DNA of 64,000 nt, taken from the NCBI RefSeq assembly GCF_003966895.1, contig NZ_AP018449.1, positions 1,784,501 to 1,848,500 on the forward strand, written 5' to 3'. Both the position numbers and the translations under genes were made by a program. The DNA comes from Methylomusa anaerophila (GTDB lineage: Bacteria; Bacillota; Negativicutes; Sporomusales; Sporomusaceae). The notes below the pieces were generated by a model. The model made no database searches. It was not told where the DNA came from and saw only the letters and a list, made by a program, of their open reading frames with translations. Below, piece by piece: positions 17,472-26,872 of this stretch (positions within the stretch are counted from its first letter, which is position 1; each line of letters begins with the position of its first letter).

Positions 17472-18653
17472 ATGCTGATTTGGGAAAGAAATTTGCTTGT
17501 TTGTTGGTTTGGGATGTTTGTAACAGGCGTGGGAATGAGCCAGATCGCACCAGTGTTGCCGCTTTATATAGATCGTCTCGGGATACACGACACAGCGCTA
17601 ATTGAGCAATTTTCAGGAATTGCTTTTGGCATTACCTTTATCATATCCGCTGTTTTTTCACCAATCTGGGGCCAGGCTGCTGACCGGTTTGGACGAAAAC
17701 CAATGCTCCTGCGGGCGAGCCTTGGCATGGCAGTCGTTATATTCAGTATGGGGTTCGCCCAAAATGTATATCAATTGATCGGACTGAGGTTGCTGCAGGG
17801 GGTGATAACGGGGTATAGCACAGCCTGTACTACTTTGATTGCCACCCAGACAGATATGGAACATGCGGGATGGGCTTTAGGTACACTTTCGACGGCAAAT
17901 GTTGCAGGTTCGCTGCTTGGACCCGTGATTGGCGGGTATGTGGGAGAGAACCTGGGGCTGCAAAATGTATTTTTTCTAACGGGTGCACTGATGCTGATTG
18001 CCTTTATTACCACCGTTTGTTTTGTAAAGGAAGTTTTTATCCGCCAAGACAAAAAGGAGATTAGTGCTAAGGAAGTATGGAATGCTATTCCCAATAAAAG
18101 TTTAATCACTATCCTGTTTGCGACCTCTTTTGTATTAACTTTGGCGTTATATTCCGTAGAACCAATCATCACAGTGTATGTAACCCAATTATCCAGCACT
18201 ACCAATCATGTTGCTCTAATAGCTGGGATGGCCTTTTCCGCTTCAGGTCTGGCCAATATACTTGCTGCTCCAGGATTAGGCAGCCTTTCTGATAAGATTG
18301 GAGCACAGAAAGTTATGTTAATCGCCCTCGCAGTGGCCGGCCTTACTTTCATACCGCAGGGCTTTGTGAAAGATCCTTGGCAGTTAATGATGCTTCGCTT
18401 TCTATTAGGCCTAGCGATGGCAGGACTGAATCCTTCTGTGAATACTTTGATTAAGAAAATTACACCGGCTTCTCTCACTGGGAGGGTTTTTGGTTTTAAC
18501 ATATCGGCACAGTACTTAGGTGTATTTGGCGGTTCTGTTTTAGGTGGGCAAGTGGCAGCCTACTGGGGTATCAGATATGTATTTTTCATTACAAGTACAT
18601 TATTGCTGATCAATGCAGTGTGGGTTTATTTTAAAGTGTATAAAAAAACTTAG
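17472..18653 (+). CDS. MFS multidrug efflux-type transporter (MdtG/TetA-like)
   Basis: 393 residues with twelve predicted membrane helices. MFS signature motifs are present: GQAADRFGRKPML after helix 2 (motif A) and a repeat, GSLSDKIGAQKVML, after helix 8. The TM5 antiporter motif C region (TANVAGSLLGPVIGGYVGE) suggests drug:H+ antiport. The ribosome binding site GAAGGGGGG precedes ATG 17472. It follows the AraC regulator and ends just before the IS110 element. The substrate is unknown. Confidence 0.9.
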   Translation: MLIWERNLLVCWFGMFVTGVGMSQIAPVLPLYIDRLGIHDTALIEQFSGIAFGITFIISAVFSPIWGQAADRFGRKPMLLRASLGMAVVIFSMGFAQNVYQLIGLRLLQGVITGYSTACTTLIATQTDMEHAGWALGTLSTANVAGSLLGPVIGGYVGENLGLQNVFFLTGALMLIAFITTVCFVKEVFIRQDKKEISAKEVWNAIPNKSLITILFATSFVLTLALYSVEPIITVYVTQLSSTTNHVALIAGMAFSASGLANILAAPGLGSLSDKIGAQKVMLIALAVAGLTFIPQGFVKDPWQLMMLRFLLGLAMAGLNPSVNTLIKKITPASLTGRVFGFNISAQYLGVFGGSVLGGQVAAYWGIRYVFFITSTLLLINAVWVYFKVYKKT

Positions 18654-18784
18654 AAAATAAAATTAGCAATCTGGTAATATGTCAAGCTCATAAAAAATAA
18701 ATATCGTAAGCAATGCGCCAAAAAAGGGTAAATCTAATAAGCTCTTTCCTCAAGAAGGAGAAAAAAGTTAAAAAATGGAAGTCG

Positions 18785-20065
18785 TTAAATTTGGCTTACT
18801 CTACTTTTAGAGTAAAGCTGATGGTTGGCCAGCAATCCAAAAATCAGCCGGATAAATTTACGAGCAGTAAGTGCGAGTGCGCGTTTATGCTGATGAGTTT
18901 TAACTTCATCGTATTTCTTGTGGTAAAAAGCTGCGTATTCCGGTATATGGTTCTTAACATGACTGGCAGCTTCAATTAGATAGTATCTTAAGTAGGAATT
19001 GCCAGCTTTTGAAAGAACGGTGTCGTCAGCCCTAAAATTGCCGGATTGATTTTCACGCCAAACAAGACCGGCATATTTAGCAAGAGCACTGTGAGAGTTA
19101 AAGGCGTCGATGGAGCCAATCTCAGCAATGATGCCGGCAGCGTAAACCGGGCCGATGCCAGGAATGGACAAGAGAGAGTGATAAGCATTTGGGTCAAGCC
19201 CCTTGAGGTTTTTTTCAATTGCCTTATTAATGGCCTTTATTTCGGACTCATAAGCGGAAATAAGGTTGAAAGATGAGGCGATAGAGAGGGTTAAAGGTTC
19301 ATATAGGCATTTATCCAATCGGTAAGAATTGCGAGCTGCCTGCTGAAGTAAAGAGGCTGTATGGCCAGGATTTACAAACCGGTTTTTACCTTTTTGGCCA
19401 ATATGATCAATCAGTGCTTGCAGCGGCATATTGGCAATGTCCTCGGTAGAGAGGAAGTCGGTTAAAACCGAAGAGGCCGTAGCACCGTAATGGTCGGAAA
19501 ACGGCTGCTGATCTTCGTGGAGCATAGAAAGTTCACTGAATTTAAGAAATATATTCGAGAGCATATAGGTTTTCTCGCGAGTAAGCGAAGCGGCGATATG
19601 TAAACGATGGCGGGTCAGGCGTTGCAGAGCAAGAAACTGGCTGCCGCGCCAAGGCGCAGTAGTAATTCGGCCGACTCTGGCAAAATCAGCGATTACAAAA
19701 GCGTCAACAGCATCGTTTTTCCCTAAGTCGATGTACGATTTTTTGTAATTGGCAATCATCTTGGGGTTCAAACAATAAACGTGAGTATGAAATGGCATTA
19801 ACAGCTCACAGGAAGACAAATAATTGGCGATATGAATTCCGTAGAAAGATGTGGACTCCAAAGCAAGCATCAGCTTGTTGATGTCACGGTTTCCATAAAG
19901 GAAGGCATGAAGTTTTTCGGCCATTTCAATGGCTCCCGGGTGATTGTTCGGTACAGAAAACCGCAGAAGTTTCTGTGCTTCGTAATCAATAGCACAGACG
20001 ACATTTTCTCGGGAACTTACGTCAATCCCCACAAATAAAGTAGAAAGAAGATCCGCCTTCTTCAT
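18785..20065 (-). CDS. IS110-family DEDD transposase/recombinase
   Basis: 426 residues, intact. The N-terminal RuvC-like DEDD domain shows TLFVGIDVSSRENVVCAID, LMLALESTSFYGIHIANYL and LGKNDAVDAFVIADFARVG. The C-terminal Transposase_20 domain shows LLSIPGIGPVYAAGIIAEIG, then FNSHSALAKYAGLVWREN and the QSGNF Ser segment that carries the nucleophile in this family. GGAGGTGA precedes the ATG at 20065. IS110 recombinases join donor and target through an RNA guide. The gene looks functional and is oriented against its neighbours. Confidence 0.95.
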   Translation of the reverse strand: MKKADLLSTLFVGIDVSSRENVVCAIDYEAQKLLRFSVPNNHPGAIEMAEKLHAFLYGNRDINKLMLALESTSFYGIHIANYLSSCELLMPFHTHVYCLNPKMIANYKKSYIDLGKNDAVDAFVIADFARVGRITTAPWRGSQFLALQRLTRHRLHIAASLTREKTYMLSNIFLKFSELSMLHEDQQPFSDHYGATASSVLTDFLSTEDIANMPLQALIDHIGQKGKNRFVNPGHTASLLQQAARNSYRLDKCLYEPLTLSIASSFNLISAYESEIKAINKAIEKNLKGLDPNAYHSLLSIPGIGPVYAAGIIAEIGSIDAFNSHSALAKYAGLVWRENQSGNFRADDTVLSKAGNSYLRYYLIEAASHVKNHIPEYAAFYHKKYDEVKTHQHKRALALTARKFIRLIFGLLANHQLYSKSRVSQI

Positions 20066-20340
20066 AAAACTTCACCTCCTTTTTGGCAAAAAATAGGGAA
20101 GATAGAAAGGAATACCCTGATCTTACTCACTGACCGCACCCTCGCATAATCAGCATTCATCTGTGAAAGCAGCTTGCTGGAAAGCTTTCGCCCAGAGACG
20201 CAACATCTGTGTTAGCGGTATTGGATGAATAAGGCAGGCGTCACGCTTTATAAGCAATAACCAAAAGGTTTTGCAGGAGAGATCAGACGTTACCTTTGCT
20301 AAATTCTCTTACGAATATTTTAGCATCAGGGGATTCAAAT
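20066..20340 (-). ncRNA. Candidate IS110 bridge RNA region
   Basis: About 275 non-coding bases upstream of the transposase start contain several self-complementary segments, for example GAAAGC...GCTTTC at about 20165-20190. In characterised IS110 elements this side encodes the structured bridge RNA with target- and donor-binding loops. I infer its presence from position; the exact RNA ends and guide loops were not resolved. Confidence 0.45.
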
Positions 20341-20422
20341 CCGGGTAGTAAAAAATAAAATAAGCTTTGTAAACAATGGCGGATTATTGCCTACAAAACT
20401 TATTATACGAGGAGAGATGAAA

Positions 20423-21013
20423 ATGGAAGATTTAAAATCAGCAGCAACCGAACTGCTGAAAGCAGACAAAACAGCACTAGTAGTTATTGACTTGCAAAAA
20501 GGGATTGTAAACAGGGAGCTTTCACCGTATACGGGGGCGCAGGTGCTTCAGAATACAGCCAGGCTCGTCGATGCGTTTACAGCAAAGGGCGCTTTTGTAG
20601 TTCTGGTAAGAGTTTCGTCCGTTGACGGAAAAGACATGTTTAAGCCACGGGTGGATCTGAAAGCCAATCCGGTGCAGTTCCAAGAAGGATGGGATAATCT
20701 TGTACCTGAACTGGCGAATATTAGAAATGTGCATGTAATTACCAAGCGGCAATGGGGAGCGTTCTATGGTACCGATCTTGACTTACAGTTGCGTCGTCGC
20801 GGGATTGATACTATTGTATTATGCGGTATTTCCACTGGGATTGGCGTAGATACTACTGCAAGAGAAGCTTATCAACATGCTTACAATCAAATTTTTGTGG
20901 AAAATGCTATGACAGCTTCAACAAAAGAAGAGCACGACTATGTTTGTAAATATATCTTTCCAAGAATAGGTCAGATCCGGACAAGTGAGGAAATAGCGCT
21001 TTCATTAAGATAA
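20423..21013 (+). CDS. Isochorismatase-fold hydrolase without the usual catalytic Cys
   Basis: 196 residues from ATG 20423 (GGAGAG 6 bases upstream). The fold is clear: [17 protein letters not shown] with the catalytic Asp, [19 protein letters not shown] with the Lys, and [19 protein letters not shown]. Cysteine hydrolases of this family (nicotinamidases, carbamoylases) have Cys at the position seen here as Gly (GIGVDTTA instead of xICVxxTA). True isochorismatases such as EntB also lack that Cys. The enzyme may therefore act on a vinyl-ether type substrate or may be non-hydrolytic. It starts just outside the IS110 element, which may affect its promoter. Confidence 0.8.
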   Translation: MEDLKSAATELLKADKTALVVIDLQKGIVNRELSPYTGAQVLQNTARLVDAFTAKGAFVVLVRVSSVDGKDMFKPRVDLKANPVQFQEGWDNLVPELANIRNVHVITKRQWGAFYGTDLDLQLRRRGIDTIVLCGISTGIGVDTTAREAYQHAYNQIFVENAMTASTKEEHDYVCKYIFPRIGQIRTSEEIALSLR

Positions 21014-21093
21014 TTTAGTGGTAAGCAACCTCTGTTAAAACATTGACGAGTGCGGCATCCCCCGTTCAATAGACATGGCAAGGATACTGGCGG

Positions 21094-22029
21094 TTAATCC
21101 GGGTAGGTTCCCACCCAGAAACTCTCTTTCGAACCGGCTTTGCCCCGGAACATGCCGGTGGTGTTGAACGGCATGGCAATATTGCCGTCCCTGTCGACGG
21201 CAACCAGTCCGCCGCTGCCTGGGGGCAGGCTGGTGTAGATCAGGTTATCCGCCGCCTGCTTAAGGGTTAGTCCGGCATATACCATCTGGGCATGAATGTC
21301 AAATGCCGCGGCCCGGCGGATGAATTCCTCGCCATGGCCGGTGCAGGAAACGGCGCAGGTGCGGTTGTTGGCGTACGTACCGGCGCCGATGACCGGAGAA
21401 TCGCCCACCCGGCCGAAATGTTTGTTGGTTATGCCGCCGGTAGAAGTGGCTGCCGCCAGGTTTCCCGCCATATCCAGCGCAACGGCGCCGACGGTCCCCA
21501 GCTTTTCCTGGCGGCTGCCGCCGTGGTCAAGCAGTATGCTGCCTGCCGCCAGCGCCTTCTGCCATTGCTGGTAACGCAGATCGGTGGAAAAATAATTGTT
21601 GTTGACCCGTTCCACGCCCATGGCGTCGGCGAATTCCTCCGCACCGCCGCCGGCCATGAATACATGGGGCGACCGCTCCATAACCAGACGGGCGAGATGA
21701 ACGGGGCTCTTTACCGTGCGCAGGCCCGCCACCGCACCGCAGGCCAGGTTGGTGCCGCTCATAATGGCCGCATCCAGTTCGTGAAAGCCGGCGTGGTTGA
21801 ATACCGAGCCTTTGCCGCAGTTGAACAGAGAATCTTCCTCCAGGGTTTGTACTGCGGCTTCCACCGCATCCAGAGCGGCGCCGCCTGCCGCCAAAATATC
21901 GAGAGCCGTCTGCAGGGCCGCGGCAAGGCCCTCATGGTACTTAGCCAGACGGTCGGGGGTAAGTTCGCTCATTTGGTCCGCTCCGCCGTGAATAGCGACG
22001 GCGAAGGGCCGGGGTGAGACAGAGTGCAT
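21094..22029 (-). CDS. Isoaspartyl peptidase / L-asparaginase (Ntn-hydrolase)
   Basis: 311 residues. It has the plant-type asparaginase layout: N-terminal FAVAIHGGAD, ALDAVEAAVQTLEEDSLFNC, GKGSVFNHAGFHELDAAIM, and the autocleavage site KLGTVGAVALD where the Thr becomes the nucleophile. The following TSTGGITNKHFGRVGDSPVI is substrate-binding. The family self-cleaves and removes isoaspartyl residues from peptides or hydrolyses Asn. The gene is markedly richer in G+C than the flanking DNA, which suggests separate acquisition. Part of it is duplicated in degraded form at 26.4-26.8 kb. AGAAGGAG precedes ATG 22029. Confidence 0.9.
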   Translation of the reverse strand: MHSVSPRPFAVAIHGGADQMSELTPDRLAKYHEGLAAALQTALDILAAGGAALDAVEAAVQTLEEDSLFNCGKGSVFNHAGFHELDAAIMSGTNLACGAVAGLRTVKSPVHLARLVMERSPHVFMAGGGAEEFADAMGVERVNNNYFSTDLRYQQWQKALAAGSILLDHGGSRQEKLGTVGAVALDMAGNLAAATSTGGITNKHFGRVGDSPVIGAGTYANNRTCAVSCTGHGEEFIRRAAAFDIHAQMVYAGLTLKQAADNLIYTSLPPGSGGLVAVDRDGNIAMPFNTTGMFRGKAGSKESFWVGTYPD

Positions 22030-22378
22030 GGCCGATGCTCCTTCTAATGTAGTTTATTGGTGCTCATATAAAGTTTGGCATAACTTATCGACTTCCTTCT
22101 TAGAATCTATTACAGACAGGCAAAAATGTTTTGGTCGATCGCTAAAATCATTTATGTTATGTACCTTATAGTATGCCATTGCCGGCCAACTGATCATGCT
22201 TTTTTATTTTTCCAAGGGAATTTATTTGACATTGGTAGGCTATTTAAGCTAATGACCCAAAAATTAGTGATTTCCGTAAGGGAAAATTATTCTAAATTCA
22301 ATTTGGAAATGGGACTACTTATTTATTAGCAAGCGTATAGAGTTGCGTATTGATTAGATAAAGGATGAAAGTATATAT
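22030..22378. other. Intergenic region with a segment duplicated at 26.7 kb
   Basis: Bases about 22117-22200 recur at 26714-26795 with few changes. A TTGACA at 22226 could be part of a promoter for the downstream fosfomycin resistance gene, but no good -10 follows. No gene is seen. Confidence 0.5.
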
Positions 22379-22792
22379 ATGATTGAAAGCGTAAGCCATA
22401 TTACGTTTGTTGTGAAAAATTTAGACCGGACTACTCAATTATTTAAAGAATTATTTAATGCTAAAGAAGTTTATTACAGTGGTGAAAAGAAACATTCTTT
22501 GTTTAAGGAACGTTTTTTTATTATCGGTAATCAGTGGATAGCTGTTATGGAAGATACAAATATACTTAACAGGACTTATCATCATGTGGCATTTAAAATA
22601 TCAGATTCTGAGGTAGATAAGTATTTGAATAAAATTAAAGCTCTAAATTTAGAATTAAAGCCTCCAAGGGAAAGAGTAACTGGAGAGGGATATTCCATAT
22701 ATTTTTATGACTATGATAATAATTTATTTGAGCTTCATACGGAAACATTAGAAAAAAGATTAGCTTCATATACAGAGATAGATGATATGTAA
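22379..22792 (+). CDS. fosX: FosX-type fosfomycin resistance epoxide hydrolase
   Basis: 137 residues of the vicinal-oxygen-chelate fold. The whole chain follows FosX: MIESVSHITFVVKNLDRTTQ, FNAKEVYYSGEKKHSLFKER, WIAVMEDTN, TYHHVAFKISDSEVDKYL, and GYSIYFYDYDNNLFELHTE with the final TLEKRL. His (SHITF), His (YHHVAF) and Glu (LFELH) are the Mn2+ ligands. FosX adds water to the epoxide of fosfomycin, unlike the thiol transferases FosA and FosB. Chromosomal fosX-like genes are common in Firmicutes. It lies among relic genes, and its base composition is AT-rich, unlike the peptidase gene next door. Confidence 0.9.
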   Translation: MIESVSHITFVVKNLDRTTQLFKELFNAKEVYYSGEKKHSLFKERFFIIGNQWIAVMEDTNILNRTYHHVAFKISDSEVDKYLNKIKALNLELKPPRERVTGEGYSIYFYDYDNNLFELHTETLEKRLASYTEIDDM

Positions 22793-22800
22793 ATGGTTAT

Positions 22801-22951
22801 AGAAAAGAAGAATACGACAAAAAGCTACAGGAAAACATTACCGATCTGCTGGCAAGAATGAAACGGCAGGCGTACAAGCCGCAACCGGTAAAGCGAGTGT
22901 ACATCCCCAAAACGGATAACAAGACAAGACCGCTAAGAATACCCGCCTTGC
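22801..22951 (+). pseudogene. Group II intron reverse transcriptase/maturase fragment
   Basis: The frame encodes EEYDKKLQENITDLLARMKR, then QAYKPQPVKRVYIPKTD and RPLRIPAL. This is the RT0/RT1 region of LtrA-type maturases (normally RVYIPKxDGKxRPLGIPxL). Upstream start and all catalytic regions (YADD) are absent. It is a small relic of a retroelement, directly after fosX. Confidence 0.75.
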
Positions 22952-23435
22952 GACAACGTCCCCGCGACAACGTAATCGGAAAGCCAACAATGTGTATTTG
23001 GGGAGGATTCAGTATAATTAATAAAAGAGATTATTGCTAATATATTGTATGAATTTGGCAGGAGCTTCTTGCGATTTGCAGAATAACAAGAGTAATTGGT
23101 AGGTAAAAAAAGATAAACCCGTGAAAAACAACTTTAGAAAATTTTTATTTATGACTGACTTAACAAAAGTAAGAGGTCATATTTCTGAAAATGGAAATAT
23201 GGCCTCTTTTTGTGAATATTTTGCAAAATCGGTCATTTAGCACAATTACAGGATATGTGAATAAATGCGGATTTAAAGTTGTAAAAATTAATAATCCTAA
23301 AGATGAGTATAACGAAAGTTATATTTTGGAAAAGGAGATGAATGTGGTCGGGGACACATCGGCCAAGCAGAAGCATTTTTTATGGACTTAAGAACTGCCA
23401 ACGGTTGGGAATCAAACCAAAAAGGTGGTTATTCA
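22952..23435. other. Intergenic region with terminator and weak coding relics
   Basis: A strong terminator lies at 23172-23211 (AGAGGTCATATTTC / GGAAATATGGCCTCT, then TTTTT). A short frame near 23243-23340 (GYVNKCGFKVVKINNP) may be the end of a lost small regulator, but this is too short to assign. Confidence 0.5.
23172..23211 (+). terminator. Rho-independent terminator
   Basis: AGAGGTCATATTTC pairs with GGAAATATGGCCTCT around TGAAAAT, followed by TTTTT. Confidence 0.8.
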
Positions 23436-23870
23436 ATGAATATCGATTTTTATAATATTGGCGCAGTTAAAGATGAAGATATAAATTTCGTTGTAATAGT
23501 ATCACGATATCATGATAAATGGATAATGGCCAGACATAAGGAGCGTACTACTTGGGAAATTCCGGGCGGTCATAGAGAACCGTTGGAGGATATAGACCTA
23601 GCTGCTCATCGCGAGTTATTTGAGGAAACCGGGGCAAAGGAATTTGCCCTGTTCCCGGTCTGTATATATTCTGTTTCCAATGAGGAAACCATATCCTTCG
23701 GAAAACTTTATTATGCTGAAGTAACTTCAATCGGTCCACTGCCAAATTCTGAGATTGAGGAAATTCATTTGGTAAGTGAATTTCCTGAAACAAACCTTAC
23801 ATACCCATTAATCATGCCCTTTTTATATAAAAAAGTATTGGAATATTTATCAATAATAGAAGAGATATAG
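23436..23870 (+). CDS. NUDIX hydrolase
   Basis: 144 residues from ATG 23436, which follows AAAAGGTGG. The Nudix box is complete: GGHREPLEDIDLAAHRELFE with the following ETGA, matching GX5EX7REUXEEXGU. The Glu residues hold the Mg2+ for hydrolysis of a nucleoside diphosphate linked to X. The N-terminal strand region (WIMARHKERTTWEIPGG) is like MutT/8-oxo-dGTPase relatives, but specificity cannot be told. The gene stands alone between relics. Confidence 0.9.
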   Translation: MNIDFYNIGAVKDEDINFVVIVSRYHDKWIMARHKERTTWEIPGGHREPLEDIDLAAHRELFEETGAKEFALFPVCIYSVSNEETISFGKLYYAEVTSIGPLPNSEIEEIHLVSEFPETNLTYPLIMPFLYKKVLEYLSIIEEI

Positions 23871-24047
23871 ATGTTGGGGCATTTACTAATATGAAAGCTT
23901 CTTATTGCCAATTGATCGGAATATCTCACAGCAACCAGACGCACCACTAGCAATAATGTTTTAGCGATAAAACCTTGGGACAGAAAGGCCATTTTAGCAA
24001 TGGTGAATTCGTCCCGAAGTAAAAGCGCACCATGGAGGATCACCAAT

Positions 24048-25035
24048 ATGAAAATTACTGATTACTCCAAAATAGCAATTAAATATGATAAATTAAGCCT
24101 TTGCGACTTAGTTGGCGGATTTAGGAGGGGCGGTATGGACCGCATGACAGCAATAGAGAGTGTGGCGTTAGGTGTTTTGAATAAGTGGTTTTTCTTCTGT
24201 GCAACACATTTTGATATCCCGGGATTTCAGATCTGCATCAGGCGAAAAGGAAGGATTATCTTTAGCCAAGCGTATGGTTTTGCCAATTTGAGGGACAACA
24301 GGCCTTACACAACAGATTCCCTCGGACATCTGGCATCTCACAGCAAAATGCTGGCAGCCTGCGTGACGCTTCAATTGCAGCAAGATGGCGTTCTTAACAT
24401 TCTTGATCCCCTTACCCGCTATCTTCCTTGGTTATTGCAGCACAACGATAAACAATTCAGGGAAATCACAGTCAGGGACCTGTTAACTCACCGGTCAGGA
24501 TTATTCAGAGATGGGGCCGACGGGTACCATTGGGCACTTGAAAGACCATTTCCCAATGAGAAAGAACTTATCGAGGAGGTTTTACAAACCGCGCTTGTAT
24601 ATCCCCCCAACACCGTGACAAAATACTCCAACATTGGTTTTGCGCTTCTCGGGCTCGTTCTGCAAGTGGCATCAGGTTTAAGCTACAAGGAATTGGTTCG
24701 TAAAATGACGCTTGGCAAGCTTCAGCAGCAATCACTGTTTGCGGATTACATCGCTGACAATCCCGGGGATTTTGCCGATGGACATTCAAAAAAGCTCTAC
24801 GCGGGCCAGCGGAAAATTTTTAGACACGTTCCTGCGAATAGGGGATGATTTTGTCCAACTTGATCGCCGAAAAGACGGTGCCTACGAAAGTCAAAAGATG
24901 TCGGGCTTTAGCAGTGTCGGTGAACCTGTGCGCTTTACAATTGACCGCGACCAGGTTATTAGCGTGAAGTTCGGCAGCCTAACCATCTTTCCGGAGAAGG
25001 TTTTTCTGGAAAAATCAAAAACGGCATTTATATAA
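24048..25035 (+). pseudogene. Beta-lactamase-like serine hydrolase, internally deleted and frameshifted
   Basis: Residues from about 24130 form a class C/PBP4*-like serine hydrolase: DIPGFQICIRRKGRIIFSQA, the SxxK motif (LASHSKMLAA), VRDLLTHRSGLFRDGA and the YxN-type KYSNIGFALLG. After QSLFADYIADNPGDFADG the frame breaks near 24800. The C-terminal domain (FVQLDRRKDGAYESQ, GFSSVGEPVRFTIDRDQV) continues in another frame to 25035, with the central portion missing. The first 20 residues (MKITDYSKIAIKYDK) look like the start of a methyltransferase rather than this family, so the 5' end may be a mosaic join. The product should be inactive. Confidence 0.7.
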
Positions 25036-25055
25036 ATAGTACGAGGAGGATTTAT

Positions 25056-26360
25056 ATGACAGCAGAGCAGTATAAATTTGATACACTCAAAGTACGGGGC
25101 GGGTATGATCCGGTCCAGCATAATTTAGCCGTTTCGGTCCCCATTTATCAGACGGCTTCCTATGAACTTGGCGATACCGAGCGCGTTGGCCGGCTGTTTA
25201 CATTTGCGGAATTTGGTTATCTTTATACCCGAATTGGTAACCCGACGGTGGCAGTGCTGGAAGAACGGCTGACTGTTTTAGACGGCGGTGCAGCAGCTGT
25301 GGCTGTCGGGTCGGGTATGGCAGCCGTCACGTATACTCTTTTGAATCTGACGGAGGGCGGCGGCCGGGTTTTGACAACGCCTTATTTATATGGTGGAACC
25401 GTTGACAGTTTTAAAAAAATTTATCCGAAGTTTGGCATTGCTATTGACCAGGTTACAGCGCCGGATGATATTGATGCGTACCGCCGGGCTATCAAACCGG
25501 ATACCAAAGCCATTTATGTAGAAAGCATCAGCAATCCCAATGCCGTGGTTGCCGACATTGAAGCGCTGGCCCAAATTGCCCATGAGCACGACATTCCGTT
25601 GGTTGTCGACAATACTGTCGCCACTCCCTATCTCCTCAATCCGATAAAATACGGGGCTGATATTGTGGTATATTCAGCGACAAAGGCGTTGAGCGGTCAT
25701 GGCAATGTCATTGCCGGTGTCATTGTGGAAGCCGGCAAGTTCAATTGGGCTAATGGCAAGTTTCCGCACTTTTTAGAACCCTATCATACCCTGAGAACCA
25801 AGGAGGGACAGCCGAGAAACTTTCTCGAAGTATTCCCGGGCTTCCCATTCTCGTTTCGTATCCGTTTAAACTATTTGGCCTATTTTGGCGCAGCACTCAG
25901 TCCCTTTGATGCCTATTTGGTTTTGCTGGGGCTGGAGACACTTTCCGAACGGGTGAATAAACAGGTGGCTAGCACGGAGGCCGTGGTTCGTTATCTCGAA
26001 AAGCATCGCGGTGTTGCCTGGATCAAGCATCCGCATGCTCAAACCAGTCCCTATCGGATATTAGCGGAGAAGTACCTGCCGAAAGGCGCCGGCTCATTGC
26101 TTACTTTTGGTTTCAAAGGAAGCGAACAACAGTCAGCCAAGTTTATTGATGCACTAAAATTATTTAGTTATCAGGCTAATATTGGTGACGCCAGGTCGCT
26201 GGTTATCAATTCTCCCAAAACCACGCATGGCGAACTGACTCCCGCTGAACAGGCCGCTGCCGATATTAGTTCAGATACCATTCGATTATCCATTGGCTTG
26301 GAAGATCCGGGTGATTTAATTGCTGATTTGGAGCAGGCGTTTGTTAAAGCATTGGCGTGA
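25056..26360 (+). CDS. metY: O-acetylhomoserine sulfhydrylase (PLP-dependent, Cys/Met metabolism family)
   Basis: 434 residues, behind ACGAGGAGG. Family motifs are in order: TLKVRGGYDPVQHNLAVSVP, PIYQTASYELGDTE, YTRIGNPTVAVLEERLT, SGMAAVTYTLLNL, and VVYSATKALSGHGNVIAGVI with the PLP-binding Lys. The C-terminal FSYQANIGDARSLVINSPKT is typical of the long (about 430-residue) MetY branch rather than MetB/MetC. It makes homocysteine from O-acetylhomoserine and sulfide in methionine synthesis. It has no met partner gene here and lies between the two copies of a duplicated segment. Confidence 0.9.
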   Translation: MTAEQYKFDTLKVRGGYDPVQHNLAVSVPIYQTASYELGDTERVGRLFTFAEFGYLYTRIGNPTVAVLEERLTVLDGGAAAVAVGSGMAAVTYTLLNLTEGGGRVLTTPYLYGGTVDSFKKIYPKFGIAIDQVTAPDDIDAYRRAIKPDTKAIYVESISNPNAVVADIEALAQIAHEHDIPLVVDNTVATPYLLNPIKYGADIVVYSATKALSGHGNVIAGVIVEAGKFNWANGKFPHFLEPYHTLRTKEGQPRNFLEVFPGFPFSFRIRLNYLAYFGAALSPFDAYLVLLGLETLSERVNKQVASTEAVVRYLEKHRGVAWIKHPHAQTSPYRILAEKYLPKGAGSLLTFGFKGSEQQSAKFIDALKLFSYQANIGDARSLVINSPKTTHGELTPAEQAAADISSDTIRLSIGLEDPGDLIADLEQAFVKALA

Positions 26361-26439
26361 TACATTGAAGGGCGGTTGCGGCGGGAGTTTTTCAGCCGGG
26401 GCGTGTTCCATGACGCTCTGGCCATGGGATTTTCATCGA

Positions 26440-26795
26440 GGCTGGCAAGGATACTGACGGTTAATCCGGATAGGTTCCCACCCAGAAACTCTCTTTCGAA
26501 CCGGCTTTGCCCCGGAACATGCCGGTGGTGTTGAAAGGCATGGCAATATTGCCGTCCCTGTCGACGGCAACCAGTCCGCCGCTGCCTGGGGGCAGGCTGG
26601 TGTAGATCAGGTTTCCGTCGCCTGCTTAAGGGTTAGTCCGGCATACACCATCTGGGCATGAATGTCAAATGCCGCGGCCCGGCGTTGGTGCCGCTCATAA
26701 TGGCCGCATCCAGTAGACAAAAATGTTTTGGTCGATCGCTAAAATCATTATGTTATGTACCTTATAGTATGCCGTTGCCGGCCAACTGATCATGC
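26440..26795 (-). pseudogene. Degraded duplicate of the isoaspartyl peptidase segment
   Basis: 26440-26684 is a near-identical copy of about 21075-21318 (C-terminal part of the peptidase, minus strand), with one small frameshift around 26610. The copy then jumps to a piece matching about 21749-21780 and again to one matching about 22117-22200. Two internal deletions therefore removed most of the gene. The copy is in the same orientation as the original. Confidence 0.85.
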
Positions 26796-26796
26796 T

Positions 26797-26872
26797 TATA
26801 ACTGGAATTATATATTACGTCTACTTTCTTGCAAGTATAATTATAAAATGGCTTGCTCCATCCAAATTGTTC
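26797..26872 (+). repeat. Family C repeat, copy 1
   Basis: About 76 bases beginning TATAACTGGAATTATATATT and ending near CTCCATCCAAATTGTTC recur at 31810-31886 with two or three differences. Weaker similarity (GATATCGGATAATA against GATATCAGTATAA) continues just after. It contains no gene and is not a palindrome. Confidence 0.85.

Larger units (their letters stand above)
18690..20340 (-). mobile_element. IS110-family insertion sequence (ends approximate)
   Basis: A single transposase gene on the minus strand is flanked by about 90 bases on its 3' side and about 275 non-coding bases on its 5' side. IS110 elements lack long terminal inverted repeats, so I cannot fix the ends by eye; limits are set by the neighbouring genes. 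The long 5' non-coding side is the usual position of the bridge RNA in IS110-group members. Confidence 0.7.

Noticed and set aside
20423..21013. Nicotinamidase or carbamoylase assignment
   Set aside because: The catalytic Cys of those enzymes is replaced by Gly, so only the fold is named.
21292..22017. Long plus-strand frame opposite the isoaspartyl peptidase gene
   Set aside because: It is a shadow of a GC-rich gene with no recognisable domain or ribosome binding site; the minus-strand protein has full family motifs.
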